Below, piece after piece: positions 1-10,562 of a stretch of 64,000 nt of DNA. Each line of letters opens with the position of its first letter. The first letter of the stretch is position 1. Position numbers and translations under genes: made by a program. Origin of the DNA: Bedellia somnulentella (taxonomy: Eukaryota; Arthropoda; Insecta; Lepidoptera; Bedelliidae); contig OY755175.1 of the NCBI GenBank assembly GCA_963576735.1, forward strand, positions 12,602,401-12,666,400. Direction: 5' to 3'. The notes beneath the pieces are model-generated. The model saw only the letters and a program-made list of their open reading frames with translations, was not told the DNA's origin and searched no databases.

Positions 1-72
1 CGCGGCAATGCTTCCAGCGTCCTAGGTACCCTTCCCCGAGAAGAGGAGCTGGAAGATGTTTTTAGATTTTAA
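1..72 (+). pseudogene. C-terminal end of a retroelement ORF, cut by the window edge
   Basis: The frame is open from the first base to a TAA at 70-72 and reads RGNASSVLGTLP followed by an acidic tail. The same ending, [12 protein letters not shown], closes the frame at 31790-32425 on the minus strand, so this is the last 23 residues of the same retroelement protein. The rest lies outside the window, so completeness cannot be judged. An AT-rich tail follows the stop, as expected for a 3' UTR. Confidence 0.7.
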
Positions 73-240
73 GTTTTTAGGTATCTATTTTAATTATGTA
101 AATAAGTGATATACTGTTTTTAATTTATATATATTTCTTTTTGTAGCTGATGTATATAACTAAGTAGATTTTAATTTAATTGATAATAAGATGGAACAGC
201 GTGATTAAAAATGATATGACAAAAAAAACATTTTATCAAA

Positions 241-965
241 TTAATCTATTCATTGCGTTGAAGAAAACTTCAAGAACAAAACCACAAGACCATTATATTT
301 CATCATTATTTTCAAACGAGCATTCTATTTTTGTACTTTTTTAAATATAGTATAGTATAGTATATACTACAAAGGCATGTGCATTAGTAAAACTAGTTCA
401 TTGAAAATGATTCCAACTAAAACACTTCAGTTTGAAGTAGGTTGCCAAGAGTCATAAACGCAAACGTATAAAGATCTCAATTGGAGCCAAGATTCTAACT
501 TTTGGTGCATAAGTATGGTGTGGCCGCTTTATCTCTCTGGATACTTATTATGTGGTATAGCTATGTAAAAACCAAATTGAACCTTTTGTAATATGACATA
601 AATATACTCATGCCATTAGTAGTCACTGGAATAGTCAGTAGATAGTCTCCGCTTTGTACGATCCTGGCAAACTTCTCAAGCTTCATTAACGTCCATCATC
701 CATCCAGACAGACAGTCTAAATTGTTTATAAAGTTGTTAAGGTCGAATGTACTCCGTGTAGAACATAATAAAGAATCTTTTAACAAAACTAGAAGTAAAT
801 TTTATACTTTTTCCGTAGGCCAATATTGTCGTTTCAAAGAAACTTTAATGCAAATAAAATTAAATAAAAAAAAGTAAAGTTATAACGTTAAACCTAACGT
901 AACCTATTAATCCGAAATAAGGGTAGCTAAATCTTCCGAAAAGTATTATAGTAAAGCAAAAGCAA
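241..965. repeat. Duplicated 0.73-kb block, copy 1
   Basis: The block starts ttaatctattcattgcgttg and matches 15131-15900 almost throughout, including a stretch at 595-720 that resembles repeat C (atactcatgcc, then a tacgatcctggcaaac motif). Differences are mainly substitutions and small indels, for example around 345-365, where this copy carries a (tatag)n run. It ends just before the coding remnant at 970-1023. It is probably the non-coding flank or 3' UTR of a mobile element read on the minus strand. Confidence 0.75.
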
Positions 966-969
966 AACA

Positions 970-1023
970 TTATTTATCATTAAAATCAAATAATTTTTCA
1001 AGTATAGCATCAACATCAAAGTA
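970..1023 (-). pseudogene. C-terminal coding remnant running into the assembly gap
   Basis: On the minus strand the 17 codons next to the gap read YFDVDAILEKLFDFNDK and end in TAA at 970-972. Nearly the same residues (FDVDAILEKLFDL) end the minus-strand frame at 22444-22563. Two independent copies of one C terminus point to a repeated gene, most likely a transposon protein, whose body is hidden in the gap. The family is not recognised. Confidence 0.5.
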
Positions 1024-1223
1024 NNNNNNNNNNNNNNNNNNNNNNNNNNNNNNNNNNNNNNNNNNNNNNNNNNNNNNNNNNNNNNNNNNNNNNNNNNNNN
1101 NNNNNNNNNNNNNNNNNNNNNNNNNNNNNNNNNNNNNNNNNNNNNNNNNNNNNNNNNNNNNNNNNNNNNNNNNNNNNNNNNNNNNNNNNNNNNNNNNNNN
1201 NNNNNNNNNNNNNNNNNNNNNNN
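1024..1223. other. Assembly gap (200 N)
   Basis: Exactly 200 undetermined bases, probably a scaffolding gap of nominal size. Any reading frame across it is meaningless. Confidence 0.99.
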
Positions 1224-2011
1224 AGTTTATTCAAGAAAAGCGTACAAGTTAATTACTTATAATGGTTTATAAACAAAAACTGTGCTTAACTTTACAGTGC
1301 AATTTTAAAGATAATTGCAGCCGAACTAGACGATAGTCTGTGTTTCAGCATGCATTTCACGTTATGTAGTTCTTATCAAAGTTCTTACGGAGGAACTGAT
1401 CTGGCTAAAAATTGTTGGAGGGGTAGCTTAGTACCAGGAAAAAGATATAGGATATATCATCACGCTAAATATAGTAGGGAGTAAGCAGTAAAAAAATAAC
1501 ACCGTCTGCGCGAAGCCGGGGCGGACCACTAGTTTCAAATAATAAGAAACCAATATCTTAGCAGATTATAAGATAATACACCGATAGCAAACTTATGGGC
1601 TAATATAGTTATTTCTGTGTTGGCGGATTTCTGTCCCAATATATTATGCCACAGCGCGTTTTCAAAATGGGCTTAGGATGATATTTGTAATAAAGGAAAA
1701 AATAAATTTTGCTACTTGGCTTAAGTTAAATAGGGCTTTCTGTGATCTATTTTGAATATTGAACCAATTAACTGATAACGAATGTTAAAATTAGGTTACA
1801 TGAATAACGCAAAACAAAACGAGGGTAGTGTGAACACCAGGTCACAATACCACTTGATGTTCAGAAGTATTAGAACTTCTCCGACCATTTCCATTGCTTC
1901 CACGTCTTGGCGTATATTTGATGACCTTATTTTGCGCTGTACTGACGAAACCTTTTTTCCCCGAAAGGGTTTTAAGACGCAGATTAAACAGGAAGGCCTT
2001 ACTATGTGAAT
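1224..2011. other. Non-coding stretch with a LINE-tail motif
   Basis: Mostly AT-rich. Around 1501-1540 there is a GC-rich motif, gcgcgaagccggggcgg, which resembles the end of common insect SINE/LINE tails. No exon with splice sites was found. Confidence 0.5.
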
Positions 2012-2241
2012 ACATACATGCAAACATAAACTCCGGCCATAAATCCCAAAAAGGGGTAGCCAGAGCTTTAGAGCTAAAAACTTCTCAGCCACCTTTGGAA
2101 GTTGACAGGGAACAAGATGGTAGAAAAGTGATGGGTTGCCAACCGCAGCTCCCAAAAACCACTTCAAAAAGCCTCATACCCTTACTCGCCACTTACGACA
2201 TCCGTGCATAGAAAGGGGTAGTGACTTTCTAAGCCGGTAAG
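2012..2241 (-). mobile_element. SINE-B copy, minus strand
   Basis: Reads in reverse as the SINE-B order: ccggccataaatccc at the tail side, ggggtagccagagct, cagccacctttggaag, then the head motif tttctaagccgg near 2230. It is moderately diverged, and the conserved 5' end is missing a few bases. Confidence 0.7.
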
Positions 2242-2871
2242 ATGCGATGTATATCTTTATTACAAATTTATCAGAAAGATATTGATAAAGAGATACTTTA
2301 TACATATTAATGAATGGAACTCAATTAAGAATAAATGACATTCATATTGCGATGACATATTTCTCTAGCGATTGATACAAACGATTGAGTTTACAACGGA
2401 TACGGCAAGGAAAAGAGAAACTATAAAATTATTTTGATTTGCGACAGACAAGTATAATACAAAGATACAAGTTCTCTACTTTTCTGTACTTTTAAAGTTG
2501 CCGACTACGGTGGCGAGACAAAAATGAGGGTTTTGAGTTGTACCGGTATTAATCTATGTAATCTGTTATGCTAGTTATTAAAATTAAACAAATAAGATAA
2601 TGTTAGAAGCGTTTTCGTTAACCTACCGTGAACTAAAACTAAAACCATAAAAAAATAATGGCGGCTTATCCTCTTGTGGTACTAATGTCGCATCGCAATA
2701 TATTTTTTCGGTTGTAGTATTAAGTGAGCTAATTTTTTTGTGAACTTAAAACGGAATAAAGTTGCGATCGTTAGTTTTTGCCTATTGCTCATTCATTTCG
2801 AGGGTATAGATAAGTATGTCACTTACAGTAAAGAATCTCGAAACCACTATCAACCGTAAAAATCAAGGATG
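2242..2871. other. AT-rich non-coding stretch
   Basis: No repeat family, long frame or convincing splice-bounded exon is visible here. Confidence 0.4.
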
Positions 2872-2874
2872 TAA

Positions 2875-3193
2875 GGCGGTATTCAGTGCGATGCGGACAG
2901 TCCACCCGCGGATTAGCGCATGCGGTCGACGCCGCGGATGAATTTGTCGACTGTCGTTCAGTTCCACGCGGATCGTGATTGAGAGTGGTACAGTCACATT
3001 AGGGCCAATAGGCGAGCGCGTGCGGTCACCCGCGGCGCGGAGGAGCTACGCGGAGTGAATTCCATCCGCGCGCGGATAGCTCTCCGCGACGAGGGCGCTC
3101 CGCGTCGCACTGAACACACTTTATATGCTTAATACATTTGACCGTCCGTCGCGGACATCCGCGTAGGTCATCCGCGTCGCACTGAATAGCCCC
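2875..3193. mobile_element. PIF/Harbinger-type MITE with TAA target duplication
   Basis: A GC-rich 319-bp island in AT-rich DNA. Its left end, ggcggtattcagtgcgatgc, is mirrored by the right end, whose reverse complement starts ggggctattcagtgcgacgc, giving terminal inverted repeats of about 24 bp. TAA stands immediately outside both ends (2872-2874 and 3194-3196). Three-base TWA duplications and GG-starting termini are the known signature of PIF/Harbinger elements. The interior is full of gcgg and ccgcg motifs that echo the ends (subterminal repeats). There is no coding capacity, so it is non-autonomous. Confidence 0.75.
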
Positions 3194-3196
3194 TAA

Positions 3197-3839
3197 ATGA
3201 TTCAGATTCAGAACCGCACAAAAGTTGTTTACATAGTTGCATTGGAAAATAAATAGTAGTTAAAGTAAGAGTTGTGCATATATATATAAATTTCATTCAT
3301 ATACATTATGTAATTGGGAAGCCTTTTGTTCTCAAACACATAAACATCTAAACTTTCACATATTATTAGGATTAGTTGATGCAATCTTTAGAGTCCATCA
3401 TAAATTTTCGAATATAGGTTTCTAGAATATCGACTCTATTGGAAATGAGGACGGGCGTGTTGATATTATCAGAGCACCTCACGAGCAAACACTTCATTCT
3501 CTTTGACGTTAACAGAGCCAACTAGAGCCACTTCAAAAATCAGATCATTAGCGTTTATGAATAGTAAATAACTTAAATGTTTATTTGGTAACATACATAA
3601 AAATATTTAATAGGTTTGCTGTTAACATTACCAAAAAGCTCTTGGCTCTGGAAAAAATGTGCCAAGCGCGTCTCGCAGTACATGTTTTCTGTTGCATGTT
3701 TCAGCCACGCTTGCCTTTCTAATACAAACATACATGCAGACAAGGTGTTTATTGATTAACGTACAATGAAAAGGCAAAATATATGATTAAAACTTAAAAT
3801 GGCCAATACATCAAAGCATATTGTCGTGCAAATTCATGT
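3197..3839. other. Non-coding stretch
   Basis: Contains a short (ta)n run at 3279-3290. Nothing else stands out on either strand. Confidence 0.4.
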
Positions 3840-3950
3840 CCGCGGTGTAGTGTCAGCTTAGAAAAGCACTTGCCCATTTATTTCCCGGGTTTGTCGTTAA
3901 AGGTGACTTTGGGGGTTGTTTGAAAATTCTGTTGGAGGCTTATCAGAAAC
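3840..3950 (+). mobile_element. SINE-B fragment, old
   Basis: Recognisable only at its head (gtgtagtgtcagcttagaa) and a following diverged segment. The 3' two thirds is missing. Confidence 0.5.
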
Positions 3951-4926
3951 CGGGCTTTGTTTTACAATATTTTCGCCGGCCGAATCTTTTTTTCTGCATT
4001 CCGTAAATATAATAACTAAATTATAAAAAAAGAGGAAAAGTGATTAGCCCTTAGAATCTAACTAAATTTGTATAGTGTAGATACACACATATGGAAACGG
4101 CATACTTAAAAAGACCACAAACGAAAGGGTTAGGGTATCATAAAACTACAAATCTAACAAACAAATTAATTGTGATTAAAATCTCCAGAAAATAAACACT
4201 GACTTCACACAGTTGAACTTAACTCGTCGCTCTATGATTGATATTCGTAGTTCACAACAAGTGACGCCATTTGATATGTATTGAAATTTAATTAAATTTC
4301 CTGACTGAACCGCTCTCTGTAGAGGCGCGAACGCTAACAAAACAACCTACGCCAAATTGCTTTTTGGGAACTTAATAAAATGTGGTTGCATTTCTTGGAC
4401 AAAAAATTGGCACGGATGGGTAGGTAGAACAATTTTATTGCTCTTCACATTTCCCTGAAAAGGTTATTTAAAACGAGAATGATGGGAAATTTAAGTTAGT
4501 ATGAAACTTTCGCATTCTCGATTACACGAGGTTGAAACTTGGTATAAAGAAATTATTACAAAATGATTACCAGAAATTCTTACGGGAACAGAAATTACAG
4601 GAGATCAAAGTGTTTATTAAACTTTTATAATCTTCAATATTCATTCCATCTGTTTCATATATGTTTCAAATTGACTATGTTATTATAATTGCTGAATTAC
4701 TCAAACAAATACTTATGAATTTGGGTGAAGGTAGTAAAGTTGCTGAGGTTGTCGTAGGCAAAGTATTAATATAAATGATGTGGTTAAATAAAAAGCTTAC
4801 TTTCTTCTCTCACTTCAATATAAACATATTTAAGCTATTGTTATATTCATATACCTATTTAATTTATTTTAATTAATTTGATGATATATAAGCGATTGCG
4901 TGGTGAAAAAATCGTAAAATTAAGTA
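3951..4926. other. AT-rich non-coding stretch
   Basis: Nearly 1 kb with no identifiable repeat family, frame or splice-bounded exon. Confidence 0.4.
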
Positions 4927-5055
4927 TGGTTGGTAATAGGTTGCCAGCCACTCACTCCACAATCTTTTTAAAAGCCTTCAAACCTTACATCGCCTTTCAA
5001 GTCTGCGCCATTCAAGCGGAAAGAAATGGGTTAGTGCTAATCTAAGTCGACACTT
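4927..5055 (-). mobile_element. SINE-B fragment, diverged
   Basis: Minus-strand remnant. The segment ggttgccagccactcactcc, then ggaaagaaatgggttagtgc, corresponds in order to the middle and head of SINE-B, with many substitutions. Confidence 0.45.
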
Positions 5056-5527
5056 TATATCTCATACTACACTCTCTGCATAATCACTTTATATTTATGT
5101 AGAAACATTTTAAATATATATCTTCTTATTTCATAGTTAGTGTAATTCATAGTTGTAAAAAAATCGAGTAGACGAAAATGTACAACGCAACTACGTTGGT
5201 TAAGTCCTATTGAAATCGTGCCGTAAAATTTATAACAAAGTGAATTCTAAATGAGCAATAAATGAGAAGATACTTTGATATTTCTCGTACATCTTGATAA
5301 TGCCACCTTATTAAATACAACGAGCACAATGGGTGAGCCTCTGACGCAAAATTTTGGGGCCAATTTAGTTTTATGTGAAATGATAACATTTAAAACAGGT
5401 CAATTAGCAGAGATAAAAAGATTATTCTAGAGCCAAGCTCGGTTATGGAACTACTAAACTAAACTAGTCATTAATATTATATTAAGATATGTAGATAATT
5501 TAGGTAAAATAATTTGAGATTTTTTTT
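5056..5527. other. AT-rich non-coding stretch
   Basis: No supported feature. The minus-strand open frame at 5207-5389 has no recognisable motif. Confidence 0.4.
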
Positions 5528-5700
5528 GCCGTGTAGTGTCGGCTTAGAATAGCACTACCCCGTTTCTACCGACGGGTGAACGTAAGAGGCGACTAACGGT
5601 ATTGGGGCTTTCAAGGAATTTTTGGGCGATACGGTTGGAGACCCATCACCAACAAACCTTTAGTTTACCATCTTTTTCCCACTCAATATCATCCGGAGAA
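5528..5700 (+). mobile_element. SINE-B copy, 3' truncated
   Basis: Head gtgtagtgtcggcttagaat at 5532 and middle gacccatcaccaacaaacc are well conserved. The 3' part from the ctctggctacccc motif onward is replaced by unrelated sequence with an agcagagctctctgcg motif that runs up to the truncated LINE at 5808. Confidence 0.75.
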
Positions 5701-5807
5701 AGAGAAAAAAACAAAGGAGAAAGTACGCCAGCTAGTATCGGGCACCAAGCAGAGCTCTCTGCGTTGGTGCGCTTTCACTGCTGACGACCTTTAAGGTATG
5801 ATTCGAA

Positions 5808-6257
5808 TCAATTGGTGACTGTCGGAGATACGGTAAGAAATCTTAAAATGCCAAGAAGTATATCAAGATCCACAGTGTTACATGCGTTACCGAAATCTAA
5901 AAGTGGAAGCACTGTAACTTGGTGATTTTTCATATTTAACCGAATAGCATCAGTGACCTTGATAAGAACAGTAACAGTGCTATGACCTGTTCGGAACCCA
6001 GACTGGAAATCGTTCAGCAAGTGGTGAGTGGAAATGAAGTTGAAAAATTGTTCGAATACGAGGCGTTCAAGAACTTTTGATAGGAATGCTAGGATGGAAA
6101 TTGGGCGAAACTGGGATAAGGTGGTTGGGTTAGGAACTTTAGGAATAGGGACAATGAAGGCATTCTTCCACATTCTAGGGAATGCACAAGAGAGTTGGGA
6201 TAAGTTTATTAAATTTGTAATGTGTGGCAAAATTATTTCCAGAATAGGATTAATCAT
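5808..6257 (-). pseudogene. LINE reverse transcriptase, N-terminal half only
   Basis: The frame carries the first reverse transcriptase blocks: KVPNPTTLSQFRPISILAFL (palm/fingers), SKVLERLVFEQF, LNDFQSGFRTGHST, and LLDFGNACNTVDLDIL as motif A. Motif A keeps the first catalytic aspartate (LLDF) but departs from the usual F-x-K-A-F-D pattern. The sequence stops there, so motif B and the YxDD box are absent and no active enzyme can be made. It continues the endonuclease frame at 6296-7603 after a one-base frame break near 6290-6310. Loss of the 3' side is unusual for a LINE, which normally loses its 5' side. Confidence 0.85.
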
Positions 6258-6295
6258 TAAAGTACTAACGTTGTCAGTACCTGTTGCCTTGCTGG

Positions 6296-7603
6296 TTATA
6301 TTAGAAATACTCTTTTAACGTCACGACCAGAGACCAATTTGAAAAGGAATTGTGGGCAGTCAGGGGTAGGTGTAGAAACAAGATTGTTCAGAGCCTCAGC
6401 TTTACATTGATCACTAATAGTCAAAGGAGGAGTGGAAAATTGCGTATTAAGAGCATTGAGGTCTGTATCTATAGGAGAATTAGCCTGAGATTTTCCTATG
6501 CCCAGTGTTTTAAGGAATGACCATAACTGTGAGGTGTCACAATCGTCAATCGAAGTTTGGATATATCGGCGTTTTGCATCTCTACACACTCTATTACAGC
6601 GATTACTCAGTTCCTTATATTGTTGCAAGTGCTCATCCGTCGGTTGCTTTTTAAAACAATATCGAGCATGATCCCGCTTACTCATGAGATTTTTAATTTT
6701 GTCAGTAAGCCATGGAGCAGATAACTGTTTCACGCGGACTGAACGAAGGGGAGCGTGTTTGTCATAAAGGTCGGTCAGGAGAGTATTAAACCGTTCAACC
6801 CTTTCATTAATCTCGTCAATGCTGTCTAGTTGTGCCCAATCAACAGCTTTTGCATCTTCACATAGCTGCTGCAAGTCCATTCTCTTAAAATTACGCTGGA
6901 AAATAGTACGCTTTTTCGGTTTGGGAGTACGGATTTTATGAGAGAGATAAAGAAGATCATGGTCGGAGAAACAGTCAGCAGTTAGTTGCCCATGATTGAG
7001 GACGCGGTCAGGAGAAGAAATAGTTATTAGATCTAGAAGTGTAGGATCGGAGTGAGGTGGATGGTGAATAGCATCAAAAGGCAAGATGTGGAGATTTTTT
7101 GCTGTTGTGATGGAGCATAACGCTTTTGAGCGGTGTTCGTTTTTTAAAAGACATGTATTAAAGTCACTCATGACTATGGTGTTATCAAAATTAGGAGTAT
7201 AATCACCGAGAAGTTTTTTATACGTATCAAAGTAATTGACCGTCATACAACGGCTATAGTAGGCTCCAAGGAGAACACTGCTGAAGTTGAGACGCACTTC
7301 TAAGAAGAGATGCTCAGCCTTCCCATTATATTCACTCGGAGATCTACTGACAATGGTGTAAAGAATGTGGCCCCGAAGGTATATGGCCACTCCACCGCCA
7401 CCTGTATTCGTGTGATCGTTACGTACTAATTTAAATCTGGGTATTGGGTATATAGAGAAGTCAAGAGAGGGTTTTAACCAGGATTCATTATCAAATGACG
7501 TAAGCATATCGGAATGGTGTGAAGGAATACTCTGAGCATTAATATGGACCACGTTGAATACTTTGCGATACTTAAAAAATTCGGTATTGAGAGTAGTTGA
7601 CAT
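6296..7603 (-). pseudogene. APE-type endonuclease domain of a LINE (Jockey/CR1 group)
   Basis: An apurinic-endonuclease-like domain that would nick target DNA for retrotransposition. Visible motifs in order: VVHINAQSI near the start, ESWLKP (the conserved glutamate), GGGGVAIYLRG, MSDFNTCLL where a GDFN motif is expected, and CFSDHDLLYLSHK with the conserved S-D-H. Between MLTSF and DNESWL several residues seem deleted. The rest is a basic linker (KQLSAPWLTDKIKNLM, then CNRVCRDAKRRY) that leads into the reverse transcriptase. The frame ends early, and the next domain is in another frame at 5808-6257. Best read as a recently inactivated LINE of the Jockey/CR1 group; clade not resolved by eye. 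Confidence 0.85.
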
Positions 7604-7884
7604 TAGGGCATACGATATATCAAGAGAGGTGGAACCTATTGAAGAACATGATAGAAAGCAATCATCATCACTGCCGGCAGAGTCGTCATATTCAGAATAT
7701 TATATACTTTTTTGTACCATTCAATCGAAATTGTATTTACATTCTCAAGATTTAATCTTCAGCGTCATCGTAATACGATTAATATTATTCTCGAATTCAA
7801 AAGAAAACAATTTTATTCAAACTTCGACGTTTTACATCCACTGAATGTCAACCCACCATATTTATTTTATACCAAATTTCTCGA

Positions 7885-8030
7885 TACATACATACATATA
7901 CTCACGCCCTTATTTCCCATTGGCGTAGGCGAAGACTATCGATTGCCTCTGTGTACGACCCTGCAAACCTCTCTTGCTTTGTTTACATCCATTAATCTTT
8001 TTTGCATACATGCTCTTTTTTTCTTTTAAT
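7885..8030. repeat. Repeat C copy
   Basis: Motif chain tactcacgccc, tttcccattggcgtaggcga, gactatcgattgcc, gtacgaccctgcaaacctct. The same chain occurs at 36498-36725 and 56500-56640. Typical of lepidopteran SINE-like repeats. Confidence 0.65.
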
Positions 8031-8059
8031 AGCTGAATGTTGGCCAAATTAACGGTACA

Positions 8060-8215
8060 TACACACACGTAAGAAACCCACATTCTCAAAAATCTCACGT
8101 GAGAATGGGGGATGGGGGAGGGGTTTGAATAAAATCTCACGACATCTCACCAAGGGGGGAGGGAGGGACAAAAAATATAAAAAAACACCTCATGTAATTT
8201 ATGGACGCCCTCTTA
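8060..8215. repeat. G-rich MITE-like repeat
   Basis: Contains ctcacgtgagaatggggga, runs of G, a second aatctcacgacatctcac segment, and ends at ttatggacgccctcttacc. The paired ctcacg motifs and abrupt ends suggest a small non-autonomous DNA element. Family not established. Confidence 0.35.
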
Positions 8216-8221
8216 CCAAAA

Positions 8222-8300
8222 GTGGCTGAGGAATTTCTAATTCCTTAGCTTTGGCTACCCCTTCTAGGGATTTAAAGCCGTGAGTATATGTATGTATATG
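8222..8300 (+). mobile_element. SINE-B 3' fragment
   Basis: Only the last third: gtggctgaggaatttctaat, gctttggctacccc, gggatttaaagccgtgag and a gtat-rich tail. Confidence 0.7.
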
Positions 8301-8647
8301 TAAAAATCTGCATATCTTTTAAAAAAGCTACTTATAATCTGAAGATAACTTCAAGCATATTTTTGTCATATTGTATTATTATCATGTGCTGGAAATGCAG
8401 TATATCTTAATTTGAAAGTTTTTGTTCATGAAAACCATATGTACTTTATAACTAATAAATAAAGGATAAATAAAGAAAAGTTTTTTTTGAGTTTTATATG
8501 AACAAAAATATTCAAATTATGTGATAGTTAGTCGTTCTCAACATTTCCATTCAGAAAAGGTAGACAAGAAGCATCCCAATTTTTTAAAAAATTCGGAAGT
8601 AGGGAACGCAAACACTACTTAAAAAAGTGAAAAAGAAACAATTAAAT

Positions 8648-8782
8648 GCTGTGTAGTGTCGGCATAGAATAGCACTACCCCATTTCTTCCGGTGGGTGTA
8701 CGTAAGAAGCGACTAACGGTATCGTGGGCTTTTAAGGGATTTTTGGGCGATGCGGTTAGAGACCCATCACCAACAACCTTTA
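8648..8782 (+). mobile_element. SINE-B 5' part
   Basis: Head to the ccatcaccaacaacc motif. It is then broken by an inverted SINE-B piece. Confidence 0.75.
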
Positions 8783-8850
8783 CAATACATATACTCACGG
8801 CTATAGATCCTAGAAGGGATAGCCAGAGCTAAGCAATTAAAAATTCCTAA
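8783..8850 (-). mobile_element. SINE-B 3' piece, inverted
   Basis: Reads tactcacggctatagatcc, then gggatagccagagctaagc: a tail-first minus-strand piece wedged between two plus-strand SINE-B pieces. Confidence 0.65.
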
Positions 8851-8867
8851 TAAATAAAATTAAAAAT

Positions 8868-9003
8868 TGGGCGATGCAGTTAGAGACCCTACCGACCCAT
8901 AACCAACAACCTTTATTTTACCATCTTTACCCCAGTGGCTGAGGAATTTCTAATACCATAGCTCTGGCTACCCCTTTTAGGGATTTACAGCTGTGAGTAT
9001 ATC
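8868..9003 (+). mobile_element. SINE-B middle and 3' part
   Basis: From gggcgatgcagttagagacc through gtggctgaggaatttctaat to gatttacagctgtgag. Its tail runs into the perfect hairpin at 8999-9054. Confidence 0.7.
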
Positions 9004-9054
9004 GTATCTTTTACATACATAGATATGTATGTATGTATGTAAAAGATACGATAT
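8999..9054. repeat. Perfect 22-bp inverted repeat (hairpin)
   Basis: Arms 8999-9020 and 9033-9054 are exact reverse complements (the left arm contains cgtatcttttacatacat) with a 12-base loop. The arm sequence is SINE tail (gtat repeats) plus flank, so it probably arose from tail-to-tail joining. Confidence 0.85.
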
Positions 9055-9225
9055 GTACGGCGATAGGCCTGCCCCCTATCACGTGAGTACACTGTCTAAG
9101 CAAGACGTGGGTACCTTCTCTGGACTCTAGATGGCGCTGCCATGTGAGTTCAGAAGTATTGGTACCTCGGCCAACCCCTTCGGGGATAAACGGCGTGAAC
9201 GTTTATGTTTTATGTTATGTATGTA
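9055..9225 (+). mobile_element. SINE-A 3' part
   Basis: Starts at cggcgataggcctgcccc and ends in the ccccttcggggataaacggc, cgtgaacgtttatg and (atgtt)n tail. The tRNA-like head is absent. Confidence 0.8.
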
Positions 9226-9440
9226 AAAGAAACAAAGGATAGAAGAATTTCGCACTGGAAGCCATTGACACTGTAGCTCAATTGGCAGAGTGACGGGGGC
9301 GTATACCCGAGGTCGCGGGTTCGATCCCCGCCGGTCTCGAAATTTTCTTTCCTTTATTTATTTGCAGTATATCTTTCATTTCCACATCTCCCCCTCTCAA
9401 TTTCTATGGAAACTTTAAACCTACAGCATTGCTAACCACT

Positions 9441-9904
9441 TCTTTGACAATAATAATCAGTATATCTTGGTTTTTAATGTAAAGTAACAGATTTCTTATT
9501 AATTATACAGTAAAAATAAAGCGATAATGTAAATTGCTAGGCGTCGCGGCGGCGAGACGAAAGCGGCAGGTACTCTCCAATCTAAACGTTTCAGCCGGCC
9601 AAGCGCCTTCGCGATGTTTCGCCCGAGTTAAATTAACCTTATTTACTCGCAAAACCTATTACCTTAACTCGTAAATAAAATAATTTTGTGGCCTAGAGCA
9701 GATCATCGAATTAAATGCCAACGTGGTGTGGCTCATCGATTTTTATAATTAAATAAAATGAATAAGCTTAACCACATTTGACAATGAGATTTGTAGCGTA
9801 ATCAAAGCCCTCAATAGAATATCAAATAAGCGAATAAGTGAAAATATTAATTTTTATTTAATGTACAGACTTCTTTAAGCTATTCGATATAATAATTAGA
9901 CTGT
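9441..9904. other. Non-coding stretch
   Basis: Contains a small GC-rich patch at 9540-9615 (cgtcgcggcggcgagacg) with no open frame of note. Confidence 0.35.
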
Positions 9905-10085
9905 GTAGTGCATGAAACCTTATGTGGGGATTATTTTACTAATCAATCAAGAAAAGAAAAATTTTGACAACATCAGGACTTGAACTCGCGACATCAGTTG
10001 GCAGAGCGACGAGGGCGTAGACCGGGATGTCACGGATTCAAGTCCTACTGGTCTCGAAATTTTTCTTTCCTTTATTGATTAGTAT
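9905..10085 (+). mobile_element. Repeat D remnant with palindromic tRNA-like core
   Basis: Left side reads the core backwards (ttttgacaacatcaggactt, then gaactcgcgac), and right side reads it forwards (gttggcagagcgacgagggc, then ggattcaagtcc). Two half cores are therefore joined head to head. Strongly diverged. Confidence 0.5.
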
Positions 10086-10332
10086 TTGATATAATGATAA
10101 TATATATATAGATCAATAGCGCAAGTTCGAAATAAATTTCAAATAACAGACAAATAACAAAACTTTAATATTGTGAAATACTGATGAACACCGTTTCATA
10201 AAAATGGCATGTAATGTTCAGACATTTCTCTACAACCCATATACCTACTACATACGGATATATGGCGGCGCAAAGCATAGTATCGTTATAATTAAGAATA
10301 TTATTCAGAAGAGCAAACCACGACAGATATAA

Positions 10333-10562
10333 GGTTTAAGTTAGTCAAGTCAGCTTTGAATAGCATTATCCTAACCACTTTCCAAGTGTCGTAAGAGGCG
10401 ACCTTGGGTGTCGGACTTATATGTGATTGTTAGGTGATCTGGAGGGAGATGGAGATCCGTCACAAACAATCTTTTCTTCTCTTAACTTCCAAAGGTGACT
10501 AAAGAATTATTAATTCTGAAGCTCTAACCATCGCTTTCTTTGATTTACAACTGTGAGTATAG
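10333..10562 (+). mobile_element. SINE-B copy, highly diverged
   Basis: The whole order is still traceable: cagctttgaatagcat, gtaagaggcgacctt, ttgttaggtgatctgga, gatccgtcacaaacaatc, gctctaaccatcgc, gatttacaactgtgag. Probably one of the oldest copies here. Confidence 0.5.

Larger units (their letters stand above)
8416..9440 (+). mobile_element. Repeat D copy interrupted by SINEs
   Basis: Left part 8416-8640 carries the repeat D arm (gttcatgaaaaccat, then gggaacgcaaacactactt). Right part from 9226 resumes with aaacaaaggatagaagaattt and the tRNA-like core at 9269-9340 (A-box-like tagctcaattggc, B box ggttcgatccc). SINE-B pieces and a SINE-A piece (8648-9225) lie in between, so they inserted into an existing repeat D. 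Confidence 0.65.

Noticed and set aside
1016..1234. Open frame across the gap
   Set aside because: It consists of undetermined bases. Only the last codons before the gap (970-1023) carry information.
9264..9345. tRNA gene
   Set aside because: The core sits within repeat D and recurs at several loci with 8-base anticodon loops and broken stems. It is tRNA-derived, not a normal tRNA gene.
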